NCBI RefSeq assembly: GCF_026672255.1
Contig: NZ_JAPOHA010000015.1
Coordinates: forward strand, 1 to 53,952
Direction: 5' to 3'
Length of the DNA stretch: 53,952 bases
DNA from: Caproiciproducens galactitolivorans
GTDB lineage: Bacteria > Bacillota > Clostridia > Oscillospirales > Acutalibacteraceae
In this document: in pieces, positions 24,757-33,052 of the stretch
Position numbering within the stretch: the stretch's first letter is position 1
Layout: the number at the start of each line of letters is the position of its first letter
Notes under the pieces: model-generated
The model's database searches: none
The model's input: only the letters and a program-made list of their open reading frames with translations
What the model was told of the DNA's origin: nothing
Made by a program: the position numbers and the translations under genes

Positions 24757-25083
24757 TTGGAAAGCAATTCGGAAATAGGGGAGAGAACCCGGAGGCGCGT
24801 GAAAAAAGGCTACGAAAGGCTGGCTTACGGCGGGATAGCCGACGCGGTGCGCCTGCTTTTTACCGAGGAACCGGATTTGGCGGCGCTTGACAAAATGGAC
24901 TTATACAACATTGCGGAAATTAAACGCCCGAGGGGCGGCGGAATGGAAATTAAGTTCTTCGACCGGATTAAGGCGCTGGAAAGTCTGGAGGAGCTGAGCG
25001 AAACGGGCGGCGATGCGATTCCGCTTTACCGCGCTTTGCAGGAGTGCGCGCGCTCGCTTGGAGAAAAAGGGAATGGAAATTAA
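24757..25083 (+). CDS. Terminase small-subunit-like protein
   Basis: 108 residues from a TTG start with gaggagg upstream. The C-terminal half (GGGMEIKFFDRIKALESLEEL) matches the conserved tail of phage terminase small subunits. The N-terminal helix-turn-helix expected for DNA recognition is short and hard to see (GERTRRRVKKGYERLAYGGI), so the protein may be reduced. It overlaps the large terminase gene by 11 bases, which supports the pairing. Confidence 0.55.
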   Translation: MESNSEIGERTRRRVKKGYERLAYGGIADAVRLLFTEEPDLAALDKMDLYNIAEIKRPRGGGMEIKFFDRIKALESLEELSETGGDAIPLYRALQECARSLGEKGNGN

Positions 25084-26329
25084 GAGCTTCTCAGAAAAGC
25101 AGTTGCAGGCGCTCTCGTGGTGGTGCCCCGGCAGTCACTTTGCGGACCGGGACGCGGTAATCTGCGACGGCGCGGTGCGCAGCGGCAAAACGCTCTGCCT
25201 TGGCATCTCGTTTGCGGCGTGGGCGCTGTGGCGCTTTCAGGACCGGTCGTTTGCCATCTGCGGAAAGACCATCCGCTCGCTGAAGCGGAACCTGATCACC
25301 ACTTTGCTGCCCGCTTTGCAGGAAGCCGGGTTCCATTGCCGGATGCTGGCGGCGGAAAACCGCATCGATATTTCTTTCGGCAGGAACCAAAACCGGTTTT
25401 ATCTGTTCGGCGGAAAGGACGAAGGCTCCCCGGCGCTGATTCAGGGAATGACCCTTTCGGGGGTGCTGTTCGACGAGGTGGCGCTGATGCCGCGTTCGTT
25501 TGTGGAGCAGGCGCTGGCGCGCTGTTCGGTGGAGGGTTCGAAATTCTGGTTCAACTGCAACCCGGAAAATCCCCAGCACTGGTTTTACCGCGAATGGATT
25601 TTGAAAGCGGAGCAGAAAAACGCGCTGTACCTGCATTTTACCATGGAGGACAACCCGTCGCTCAGCCCGGAGATACGGGCGCGCTACCGGGGGCTGTACG
25701 CTGGAACCTTTTACGAACGGTTTGTACTGGGCCGGTGGGTGGCGGCGCAGGGATTAGTGTATCCGTTTATGGCGGATTCGATGTTCTGCGACGCGCCGCA
25801 TGACTGCGAACGCTTCCGGGTTTCCTGCGACTACGGAACGGTGAACCCGTCCTCGTTCGGGCTTTGGGGGGAGAAGGGCGGCGTATGGTACCGCGTGGAC
25901 GAATATTATTTTAATTCGCGCAGTACCGGCGCCCAGCGGACGGACGAGGAGCATTACGCCGGGCTGGAACAGCTTTGCGGCGGGCGGAAAATTGAAAGCG
26001 TAACGGTCGACCCCTCCGCGGCAAGCTTTATGGAGGTAATCCGGCGGCACGGAAAATACCGTGTGGTTCCCGCGCACAACGACGTGCTGGACGGGATCCG
26101 GCGCGTAAGCGTGGCGCTCAAGCAGGGCGACATCAAAATCTGCCGCAGCTGTACGGACGCGATACGGGAATTCGGGCTGTACCGCTGGAACGACGACCAA
26201 AACCGGGACGCCCCGGTAAAAGAAAACGATCACGCGATGGACGACATCCGGTATTTTGTAACGACGCTCCTTTTACGGGAGGACGCTTTCTTTGCCGTTG
26301 CCGCGCCGCGCGGGAAAGGAGAACCATGA
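25073..26329 (+). CDS. PBSX-family phage terminase large subunit
   Basis: 418 residues. ATPase motifs: Walker A GAVRSGKT (33-40) and Walker B GVLFDEVALM. Coupling motif region SKFWFNCNPENPQHWF. Nuclease acidic residues appear in SCDYGTVNPSSF, VDPSAASF and HAMDDIRYF, so both the motor and the nuclease look intact. It pumps DNA through the portal and cuts it. PBSX itself packages random host DNA with a terminase of this family. The ATG at 25073 overlaps the preceding gene; its stop overlaps the portal start by four bases. Confidence 0.93.
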   Translation: MEIKSFSEKQLQALSWWCPGSHFADRDAVICDGAVRSGKTLCLGISFAAWALWRFQDRSFAICGKTIRSLKRNLITTLLPALQEAGFHCRMLAAENRIDISFGRNQNRFYLFGGKDEGSPALIQGMTLSGVLFDEVALMPRSFVEQALARCSVEGSKFWFNCNPENPQHWFYREWILKAEQKNALYLHFTMEDNPSLSPEIRARYRGLYAGTFYERFVLGRWVAAQGLVYPFMADSMFCDAPHDCERFRVSCDYGTVNPSSFGLWGEKGGVWYRVDEYYFNSRSTGAQRTDEEHYAGLEQLCGGRKIESVTVDPSAASFMEVIRRHGKYRVVPAHNDVLDGIRRVSVALKQGDIKICRSCTDAIREFGLYRWNDDQNRDAPVKENDHAMDDIRYFVTTLLLREDAFFAVAAPRGKGEP

Positions 26330-27465
26330 TACGAAAGAAACAGAAGCCCCAGCCGGTGGCGCAGGCAGTGCAGACGGCGGCAAGCGCCCTGCCTTTTCCC
26401 GGGCTGAACAGCTATGTGCCGCTTCAGTCGGGGGAAAACCGGCTTTATGCCGCGCTGCGCGAGGCCGTTCCGATTATTGACGCGGCGATCGATAAAATCA
26501 TCCGGCTGATCGGAGCTTTTGAAATTCAGTGCGAAAATCCGGATGCACAGGATTTCTTAAACCGGTTTTTAAAGAATGTTCCGGTGAATGCAACACAGGC
26601 GGGCGTGCAGAGCTTTTTAAACAGCTATCTGTCGCAGTTATTGACCTACGGCAACGCGGTGGGCGAAATGGTTGTCGGAAACGGGGAAATCACCGCGCTT
26701 TACAATGCCGGTCTGGACGATGTGGAGCTAAAAGCCGTGTCGCCTTTGAAGCTGGAGGTTTGCCGCCGGGAAATGGGCAAAAGCGAACCGGTGAGCTATC
26801 CGGAGCTGGTGTTCTGCTCCGCGCTGTATCCGGAGCCGGGCAGTGCAAAGGGGGTTTCGCTTTTGCACGGACTGCCGTTTGTAAGCGGAATCCTGCTTCA
26901 GATTTACCATACCATCGGTGTGAACTGGGAACGGCTCGGCAACGTGCGTTTCGCCGTTACGTACAAGCCGACCGGCGACGCCGCGGACCGCGCTTTCGCC
27001 AAAGAGCGCGCGCAGCAGATTGCCGGGGAGTGGAGCCGGGCGATGCAGAAGGACAGCGTAAGCGATTTTGTCGCCGTCGGCGACGTGAGCATTAAGGCGA
27101 TCGGCGCGGACAACCGGATTCTGGACAGCGAAATCCCCGTGCGCGAAATGCTGGAGCAGATTGTGGCGAAGCTTGGCATTCCGCCGTTTTTGCTGGGATT
27201 CTCGTGGTCTTCCACCGAGCGTATGTCCAGCCAGCAGGCGGATATCCTGACGAGCGAATTACAGGCGTACCGGCGGGAGCTGAATCCGGTAATCTATCGA
27301 ATCTGCGTGCTGTGGCTGCGCCTGAACGGGTATGACCCGGCGTTTGAAATCAAATGGGACAACATCACTTTGCAGGATCAGGTGGAAACGGCAAACGCAA
27401 GGTATATGAACGCGAAGGCGGCGCAGATTGAAGCCGCCCTGAAAACCGAAGGGAAGGAAGAGTGA
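26326..27465 (+). CDS. Phage portal protein
   Basis: 379 residues. PIIDAAIDKIIRLIGAFEI and the long stretch of portal-core sequence (LLTYGNAVGEMVV, IYHTIGVNWERLG, LGIPPFLLGFSWSSTERMSSQQ) match the phage portal family (PBSX XkdE group). Twelve copies would form the DNA entry ring at one capsid vertex. Overlaps terminase by ATGA; the next gene starts one base after its stop. Confidence 0.9.
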   Translation: MIRKKQKPQPVAQAVQTAASALPFPGLNSYVPLQSGENRLYAALREAVPIIDAAIDKIIRLIGAFEIQCENPDAQDFLNRFLKNVPVNATQAGVQSFLNSYLSQLLTYGNAVGEMVVGNGEITALYNAGLDDVELKAVSPLKLEVCRREMGKSEPVSYPELVFCSALYPEPGSAKGVSLLHGLPFVSGILLQIYHTIGVNWERLGNVRFAVTYKPTGDAADRAFAKERAQQIAGEWSRAMQKDSVSDFVAVGDVSIKAIGADNRILDSEIPVREMLEQIVAKLGIPPFLLGFSWSSTERMSSQQADILTSELQAYRRELNPVIYRICVLWLRLNGYDPAFEIKWDNITLQDQVETANARYMNAKAAQIEAALKTEGKEE

Positions 27466-27466
27466 C

Positions 27467-28429
27467 TTGAAAGAGGGATTTGTACTGAAAAGCAGGAAAG
27501 CGGATGCGGACGCGCTTTCGAAAATCAACCGGTATACACGCCGGGAATTCGGCGCGGACGAGGTTTACACCTTTTCGGTCGTGCTGTGTGACAATGAAAT
27601 CGACCGCGACTGCGAGCGGTTTTCCATTGATGCGCTGAAAGAGCTCGCGCCGCTGTTTTTAGGAAAGACGGGCATTTTCAACCACAGCATGCAGACGCAG
27701 AACCAAACGGCGCGCATTTACGACTGCGCCGTGGAACAGGACGACACACGCAGGACGAAAGTGGGCGAGCCTTACTGTCGTTTAGTGGCGCAGGCATATT
27801 TGCCGCGTTGCGAAAAGAACGCCGATTTGATTCTGGAACTGGAAAGCGGCATTAAAAAAGAAGTCAGCGTGGGCTGTGCCGTAGGAAAGGTAACGTGCAG
27901 CATCTGCGGCGCGGATTTGAAGAAAAACGGCTGTACCCATAAAAAGGGAAAAAGCTACGGCGGGCAGGTCTGCTGCGCGGTATTAAGTGAGCCAACGGAT
28001 GCTTACGAGTGGTCTTTTGTAGCGGTACCGGCACAGCGGGAAGCGGGCGTTATCAAAAGCTTTTCTGCGGACATAGCGGATGCCGAAACTATTCTGAAAG
28101 CGATTGCTTCGGCGGACGGCGAAATTACGCTGACCGGCGGGCAGAGCCGGGCGCTCTTGAAACAGATGGAAAGCCTGAAAAGCGAGGCGGAGTGCGGAAG
28201 GCAGTACCGCCGGGAACTGGAAAAAAGCTTCGTGAAATTCGCGGGCCTTTCCCAGCCGGATCTGCCGGCGGAAACGCTCCGCCGCGTCGCCGCGGGAATG
28301 AGCGCAGAAGATCTGAAATGCTTTGAAAGCGCGTACCGGAAAAAGGCGGAGGAACTTCTGCCCCTGACACCTCAGCTTGCCGGTGCGAAAAGGAAAGAAT
28401 CCGGCGGCAACGCCGAATTTAAAATATAA
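27467..28429 (+). CDS. Putative prohead protease/scaffold with zinc knuckle
   Basis: 320 residues from a TTG start behind gggaaggaag. The N-terminal half has the U35-type prohead protease pattern: DNEIDRDCERF, His73 in FNHS and Ser134 in VSVGC, likely catalytic. A metal-binding knuckle follows: Cys144, Cys147, Cys156 and His158. The C-terminal third is helical and charged, as for a scaffold (SRALLKQMESLKSEAECGRQ). The order portal-protease-capsid is standard. The assignment rests on motif pattern and position. Confidence 0.7.
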   Translation: MKEGFVLKSRKADADALSKINRYTRREFGADEVYTFSVVLCDNEIDRDCERFSIDALKELAPLFLGKTGIFNHSMQTQNQTARIYDCAVEQDDTRRTKVGEPYCRLVAQAYLPRCEKNADLILELESGIKKEVSVGCAVGKVTCSICGADLKKNGCTHKKGKSYGGQVCCAVLSEPTDAYEWSFVAVPAQREAGVIKSFSADIADAETILKAIASADGEITLTGGQSRALLKQMESLKSEAECGRQYRRELEKSFVKFAGLSQPDLPAETLRRVAAGMSAEDLKCFESAYRKKAEELLPLTPQLAGAKRKESGGNAEFKI

Positions 28430-28449
28430 AGAATACAGGAGGAGCACAT

Positions 28450-28791
28450 ATGAAAATTTCACTTAACGGCTTCGGTGAAGCAATGGCAACCTTTGAAGCG
28501 GATTCCGGCGTAACGGCCGGAATGCCCGTAAAAATGACAGGAAACGGCGCGGTCGGCGCCTGCGCGGCAAAAGACGGATTCTGCGGCGTGGCGGTTTCCG
28601 TTCGCGACGGCTTCGCGGCGGTTCAGCTTCGCGGATATGCGGTATTGCCTTATGCCGGAACAACTCCGGCAGTGGGATACCAGACCCTGAACGCCGCGGG
28701 CGGCGGCAAAGTGCAGGTTGACGGCGCGGGAAGAAGCGTTCTCGTAACCGACGTGGACACCGCGGCGCAGATCTGCGGCATCATTCTTTAA
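28450..28791 (+). CDS. Probable head decoration protein
   Basis: 113 residues rich in Gly, Ala and Val with alternating beta pattern (GMPVKMTGNGAVGACAAKDG, VAVSVRDGFAAVQLRGYAVL). Size, composition and location just before the capsid gene fit small capsid decoration proteins. ATG preceded by ggaggagcac. No firm family could be named. Confidence 0.5.
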   Translation: MKISLNGFGEAMATFEADSGVTAGMPVKMTGNGAVGACAAKDGFCGVAVSVRDGFAAVQLRGYAVLPYAGTTPAVGYQTLNAAGGGKVQVDGAGRSVLVTDVDTAAQICGIIL

Positions 28792-28810
28792 ATAACGGGA
28801 GGAATTGAAT

Positions 28811-29824
28811 ATGGCATTTTATGAATCCATCAAACTGGAAAAAGGGATGTACGGCACCCCGGGCAAAAGTTTTACGGACGTTCTGGAAAGCCTTGACCCG
28901 TCTGAAAATTACGCGGGGAGCAATCTTGACGGCCTGGACGCTTACCAAAGGCAGTTAAAGCGTTTTGCTATCCGCGTGGGCGGCACGGAAAGCGACCGGA
29001 TTGAAAAATTCTTTCAGACGGCGGACTCCGCCGCCCTGTTCCCGGAATATGTGAACCGCGCGGTTCGTCAGGGGATGGAAATGGCGAATCTTCTTCCGAA
29101 CCTTGTCGCAACCACAACGAATATCAATTCCATGGATTACCGCACGATTACATCGAATCCCGGAGCGGACGACAAGACCTTAAAACCCGTCGCCGAGGGC
29201 ACGGTGATTCCGCAGACCGTTGTAAAAACGCAGGATCATCTGGTGAAGCTCCACAAGCGCGGAAGGATGCTGGTGGCAAGCTATGAGGCGCTCCGCTTCC
29301 AGAAGCTCGATCTGTTTACGGTCACCCTGCGCCAGATCGGCGCGTATATCGCAAGGGCGCAGCTTGGCGACGCGGTAGACGTTCTTCTGCACGGCGACGA
29401 CGGAAAATCCCCCGCCGGTACGCTCGTAACGGCTTCGGACAGGCCCGCTTACACCGACATGGTGAACCTTTGGGGCGCGCTTGCCCCGTATCAGCTGAAC
29501 ACCGTGCTCGCTTCCACCGCTACAACGAAGGATATCCTCTCGATTGCGGAATTCAAAGACGCGAACGCGGGCCTGAATTTTCAGGGAACCGGAAAGCTGG
29601 CGACGCCGTTCGGCGCGAACCTTCTGCATATGCCGAATCTGGCCGATAAGCAGATTATCGGGCTGGACAAGACCTGCGCGCTGGAAATGGTGCAGGCGGG
29701 CGGCGTACAGACGGATTACGACAAGCTGATCGACCGCCAACTGGAGCGTGCATGCATCAGTACGATTGCCGGTTTCACCAAAATCTTTGACGGCGCGGTG
29801 AAAGTACTGAATTACAAGGCGTAA
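28811..29824 (+). CDS. Major capsid protein
   Basis: 337 residues, HK97-fold type by size and position. The PBSX XkdG-like pattern includes YRTITSNPGADDKTLKPVAE, KLHKRGRMLVASYEALRFQK and a C-terminal GFTKIFDGAVKVLNYKA. ATG at 28811 has gggagg eight bases upstream; a TTG two codons earlier is less well placed. The frame is complete, so capsid assembly is plausible. Confidence 0.85.
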   Translation: MAFYESIKLEKGMYGTPGKSFTDVLESLDPSENYAGSNLDGLDAYQRQLKRFAIRVGGTESDRIEKFFQTADSAALFPEYVNRAVRQGMEMANLLPNLVATTTNINSMDYRTITSNPGADDKTLKPVAEGTVIPQTVVKTQDHLVKLHKRGRMLVASYEALRFQKLDLFTVTLRQIGAYIARAQLGDAVDVLLHGDDGKSPAGTLVTASDRPAYTDMVNLWGALAPYQLNTVLASTATTKDILSIAEFKDANAGLNFQGTGKLATPFGANLLHMPNLADKQIIGLDKTCALEMVQAGGVQTDYDKLIDRQLERACISTIAGFTKIFDGAVKVLNYKA

Positions 29825-29827
29825 AGG

Positions 29828-30193
29828 GTGGCCGAATTGGATATTGAAAATGTGATGGAACGCTTCGCCCTGATGGCGGATTTAAGTGATAAAGCGGCTG
29901 CAAAGTACAAGCCGTTCTGCGAAGACGCAATGGCCGAAATCAAACGGCGCGCCAAGGATGACAGTGCCGCGGCACAGGGGATTCTCTGTGCCGCGGCGGC
30001 CTCCCTCGCGCTGTACCGCTGGGCGCTTGCGAACGCCTGCGCCGGGGAGGAAAGCTTTTCAGCGGGCGACGTAAGGGTTACAAAAAGCGGCATGAACGTG
30101 GAAACGGCCCGGCAGGCATGGCGGGAATCCGTAGCGGCGGCCGCGCCGTACCTGAAAGACGAGGGGTTCCTGTTTGAGAGGATCAAAAAATGA
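29828..30193 (+). CDS. Head-tail connector-like protein
   Basis: 121 residues, mostly helical (ENVMERFALMADLSDKAAAK, AAAQGILCAAAASLALYRWA). Position right after the capsid gene and helical character match small head-tail connectors of PBSX-like phages. The start is GTG at 29828, or TTG at 29837 which fits the aagggtgg site better. Overlaps the next ATG by four bases. Confidence 0.55.
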   Translation: MAELDIENVMERFALMADLSDKAAAKYKPFCEDAMAEIKRRAKDDSAAAQGILCAAAASLALYRWALANACAGEESFSAGDVRVTKSGMNVETARQAWRESVAAAAPYLKDEGFLFERIKK

Positions 30194-30864
30194 CAAGGCG
30201 TGAAATTCTGGAGGGGATGCTTCAAAAATACGGGGAAACGGTCAGCGTTAAAGGGAATTCCATGAATGCGATTCTCCGGCCTTTACAGTATAAGAGCGGC
30301 GCTTCGCTGAACCTTCCTACGGATTATTACGATACACTGCATTATCTTTATACCGGCCCGGCAGCGCAGAAGCTCTGCACCGGGGAGAAAATACAGGGCG
30401 CCGCGCGCAATTATGTGGTGAAACGCGCCGACGTAGCCATGATGGGCGGGGAAGAGCTTTACGTCTGGGCGGTATTGAAAATGCTCGCGCCGGACGCGGA
30501 CAGGGAAGTATATCTGGAAGCGGACAGCAGAAAAGCGGCGGTCGCCGACCGCTACACCGTCAAATGCGCCCAGCAGAGCCGGGCCGTTTCCGCCTGGGGA
30601 GAGCAGGAACCGGTCGATACCGTGCAGGGACGAATCACCTACGAGCTGGCGGTGGAAAATGTACAGCCCGCCGCCGGGATTGACTTGTGCGCCCTGACAA
30701 ATTTCAATTTAGTTGCTGTGGGAAGCGGCGTGCGAACCGTTTACTCCGGATGCCGGTGGAAGGATATCGCCGCGTCGGGCGGGGCGGGAAATACGCTTTG
30801 CAGCTCGATGACGCTGGTCGCGGCGGCGCGCACACAGGGGAAGGAGGCGCAGGAAAACGGATAA
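30190..30864 (+). CDS. Phage structural protein of unknown family
   Basis: 224 residues in two parts. The first (about 1-110, KGNSMNAILRPLQYKSGASL) looks like a head-closure or minor head protein. The second (about 130-215, RITYELAVENVQPAAG, NLVAVGSGVRTVYSGCRW) is beta-rich and could be a tail-tube-like domain. If so this one gene would fuse closure and tube functions, but I cannot confirm it. It is the last head gene before the place where sheath, tube and tape measure genes would be expected. Confidence 0.55.
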   Translation: MTRREILEGMLQKYGETVSVKGNSMNAILRPLQYKSGASLNLPTDYYDTLHYLYTGPAAQKLCTGEKIQGAARNYVVKRADVAMMGGEELYVWAVLKMLAPDADREVYLEADSRKAAVADRYTVKCAQQSRAVSAWGEQEPVDTVQGRITYELAVENVQPAAGIDLCALTNFNLVAVGSGVRTVYSGCRWKDIAASGGAGNTLCSSMTLVAAARTQGKEAQENG

Positions 30865-30868
30865 AAAT

Positions 30869-30946
30869 ATGGAGGAGATTTCAGAGAGCATGGAACGCGA
30901 TTACAGGCGGTATCCGCATCCTCTGCGGGAGGGGGAAGAGGGATGA
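30869..30946 (+). CDS. 25-residue small open frame at the missing-tail junction
   Basis: ATG at 30869 opens a 25-residue frame (MEEISESMERDYRRYPHPLR then a short acidic tail) whose stop overlaps the next ATG by four bases, like the other genes of the cluster. It has no strong ribosome site. Its position is where the sheath-to-tape-measure block lies in PBSX, so it may be the remains of a deleted gene or a real small coupling peptide. Confidence 0.4.
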   Translation: MEEISESMERDYRRYPHPLREGEEG

Positions 30947-31470
30947 AAAATCAGCCCATGAGCTTCAAAAATTATATCTGGCCGTTTAACCCCAAGAAGA
31001 TTCAGGTGGAGTACAGCCGGAATATCCGGAATCTGAAGCTGCCGCTTTTCGGCAGTATTTTGCAGGATTTGGGATGCGACAAGCGCGTCGTTACCGGTAC
31101 GGGGGAATTTATCGGCGGCGGGTGCGCGGCGGAATTCAACCGGCTGGCCGCCGTTTTCACCGAGGGCGGCAGCGGCACGCTTCGCCTGCCGGGGGTGGTT
31201 CCATTTCAGGCGGCGTTTGCCTCGCTGAAAATGATCGGCGAAGCCCAGCCGGACTGCGTTGCCTACAGCTTTGTGTTTGTGGAGGACGGCGCCGCCGCCG
31301 AAAACCCGGTGGGGACGGTTCCGGCGGGCATTTATGTCTGCGCGGGCGGGGAAAGCCTTTGGAGCGTGGCAAACCGCTATCATACCGATGTGGATACGCT
31401 GAAAAAGCTGAATCCCATGATCCAGTGGCCGAACGGGCTTACTGCGGGGCAGAGGGTGGTGCTTCCGTGA
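30943..31470 (+). CDS. LysM-domain baseplate protein, XkdP-like
   Basis: 175 residues. An N-terminal part (FKNYIWPFNPKKIQVEYSRN) typical of tail or baseplate proteins is followed by a LysM domain at about 130-175 (YVCAGGESLWSVANRYHTDV then LNPMIQWPNGLTAGQRVVL). In PBSX the LysM protein follows the tape measure gene. LysM would bind peptidoglycan or anchor the hub. The stop overlaps the next GTG. Confidence 0.78.
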   Translation: MKNQPMSFKNYIWPFNPKKIQVEYSRNIRNLKLPLFGSILQDLGCDKRVVTGTGEFIGGGCAAEFNRLAAVFTEGGSGTLRLPGVVPFQAAFASLKMIGEAQPDCVAYSFVFVEDGAAAENPVGTVPAGIYVCAGGESLWSVANRYHTDVDTLKKLNPMIQWPNGLTAGQRVVLP

Positions 31471-32369
31471 ATTACATCGGGGTTACGCCAAACGGGGCGT
31501 TTCCGCTTCCCCCGCCGGTTTCGGCAAAGCTGGAAATTTCGGAGGACGCGCCGGCGGACGGGTTTACGGGCGTATTTCCGCTTTTGGAGAGTACCGGATG
31601 TATCCGCGCCCTTCGAATTTATGACCGGAACCGCCAACTGTGCTTCGACGGGATTACGGATGAACAGAAGGAAAGCTGCGGCGCGGGCCGGACGCTCACA
31701 CTGGCGGCGCGCAGCCGCGCCGCGCTCCTTCTTGACAACGAGGCGATTCCGCAGACGTACTGTATGCCGTCGCTGGAGACGATTTTTACAAGGCATGTGA
31801 AGCCCTACGGTTTTTCGGGCTTCCGGGGCGAGAACAGAATCTTTTCCGGGGAGCTGACGGTTTCCAAGGGAATGAGCGAATGGCAGGTCGCCGAAAGCTT
31901 CTGTACCCGGTTTTTAAAGAAAAAACCGCGAATTCTTGATACTGTTTTCGACGCTTCGGGGGAAATCCCGCCCGGGGAAATCGTATTTGACAATTCCTGC
32001 GGAACGCCCTATTCTTCCGTCTTTTCGGAAAATCGCTACTGCGACCGCTTTTCGGAAATCCTTACGAAACCGGGGAAAAGCGGCACGTACAGCACAGCGG
32101 CAAAAGACGACGAGGCAGTCTCGATCGGCATCCGCCGGAGAAGATGCCTGACGGAAGGCAGTACCGACGCCGATGAAAAAATCCGCTCGGCAAAACATAA
32201 GTCGTTCCGGGTGGTGGTCGACTGCCCCGGAGAAATCCGCGCGCGCCTGTTACAGCGCGCAAAGGTCCGGGACGCGGCGCTCGGCGCGATGGAGGGCTTT
32301 TATATTGCGGGAATGGAGTACCGGCTGGATTCGAACGGCGAAAACAGCCGGTATCTCTTGAGGAGGTGA
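31467..32369 (+). CDS. Baseplate hub protein, XkdQ/gpD-like
   Basis: 300 residues from a GTG that overlaps the previous stop (GTGA). It has the pattern of tail hub proteins: a beta-rich first part (LRIYDRNRQLCFDGITDEQK), ETIFTRHVKPYG, and a second half with SKGMSEWQVAESFCTRFLKK. Hub proteins sit at the centre of the baseplate. Family named from order and pattern. Confidence 0.72.
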   Translation: MNYIGVTPNGAFPLPPPVSAKLEISEDAPADGFTGVFPLLESTGCIRALRIYDRNRQLCFDGITDEQKESCGAGRTLTLAARSRAALLLDNEAIPQTYCMPSLETIFTRHVKPYGFSGFRGENRIFSGELTVSKGMSEWQVAESFCTRFLKKKPRILDTVFDASGEIPPGEIVFDNSCGTPYSSVFSENRYCDRFSEILTKPGKSGTYSTAAKDDEAVSIGIRRRRCLTEGSTDADEKIRSAKHKSFRVVVDCPGEIRARLLQRAKVRDAALGAMEGFYIAGMEYRLDSNGENSRYLLRR

Positions 32370-32373
32370 GACG

Positions 32374-32712
32374 ATGTGGCTTTCACAGCAAATGATATCC
32401 GTTCAAAAGCAGCAGCCCGCGGCGCAGGTTGCTGAAGTGACGGGCGGCTCGGTGATGCAGGGAATAAACGAATACCGCGGGCTGCCGCTGCTTTCGCCCT
32501 GGGGGATTGCGTATCTTCCGCCGAATTCGGCGCGCACGGTTGTGATCGGCACGGATGCGGGCAGCGCGTGCATCGGCGCGGTCTGCGGCGACCGCGGCCT
32601 TGCGCCGGGGGAACTGATGCTGTTTTCCTCGGGCGGGGCATGTGTTTACCTGAAAAACAGCGGTGAGGTTGTCATTAACGGTCAGGTTTTTGCCGCGAAG
32701 AAGGAGGGGTAG
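32374..32712 (+). CDS. Small baseplate spike-like protein
   Basis: 112 residues with an oligonucleotide-fold-like beta pattern and a C-terminal strand-rich stretch (GELMLFSSGGACVYLKNSGE then VVINGQVF) like that in gpV or XkdR spike proteins. Position between hub and gp25-like protein supports it. It lacks a long tip domain, so the spike would be short. Confidence 0.6.
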   Translation: MWLSQQMISVQKQQPAAQVAEVTGGSVMQGINEYRGLPLLSPWGIAYLPPNSARTVVIGTDAGSACIGAVCGDRGLAPGELMLFSSGGACVYLKNSGEVVINGQVFAAKKEG

Positions 32713-32713
32713 C

Positions 32714-33052
32714 TTGGATACGGCATTAAAAAACGGGGATTTTCTTCCCGGTTCGAACGGGAGGCCCAAACAGATCGGTGGGGAACAGGAACTTTTGCAG
32801 CGGGCCGCCATCCGGCTGAAAATTCCGCTCGGAAGTTTTGTGTATGATCCGCAGCTCGGCAGCCGCCTGCATGAACTGAAGCCCGGGGACAGCGGACTGA
32901 GCGCTAAAGCGCTTACCATGGCGCAGGAGGCGCTCCGGTCTCTGCCACAGGTAACGGTGGAAAGCGCCGCGTGTTCCGAAACCCAGCCGATAACGGTTGT
33001 ATTCCGGCTCTGCTGCGGAGACGAAAAAACCGAAATCGAGGTGAACCTGTAA
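32714..33052 (+). CDS. gp25/XkdS-like baseplate wedge protein
   Basis: 112 residues from a TTG start with aaggagg upstream. RAAIRLKIPLGSFVYDPQLG and the helical segment LSAKALTMAQEALRSLPQV are typical of the DUF2634/gp25-like wedge proteins that dock with baseplate protein J. It shares one base with the next ATG. Confidence 0.7.
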   Translation: MDTALKNGDFLPGSNGRPKQIGGEQELLQRAAIRLKIPLGSFVYDPQLGSRLHELKPGDSGLSAKALTMAQEALRSLPQVTVESAACSETQPITVVFRLCCGDEKTEIEVNL

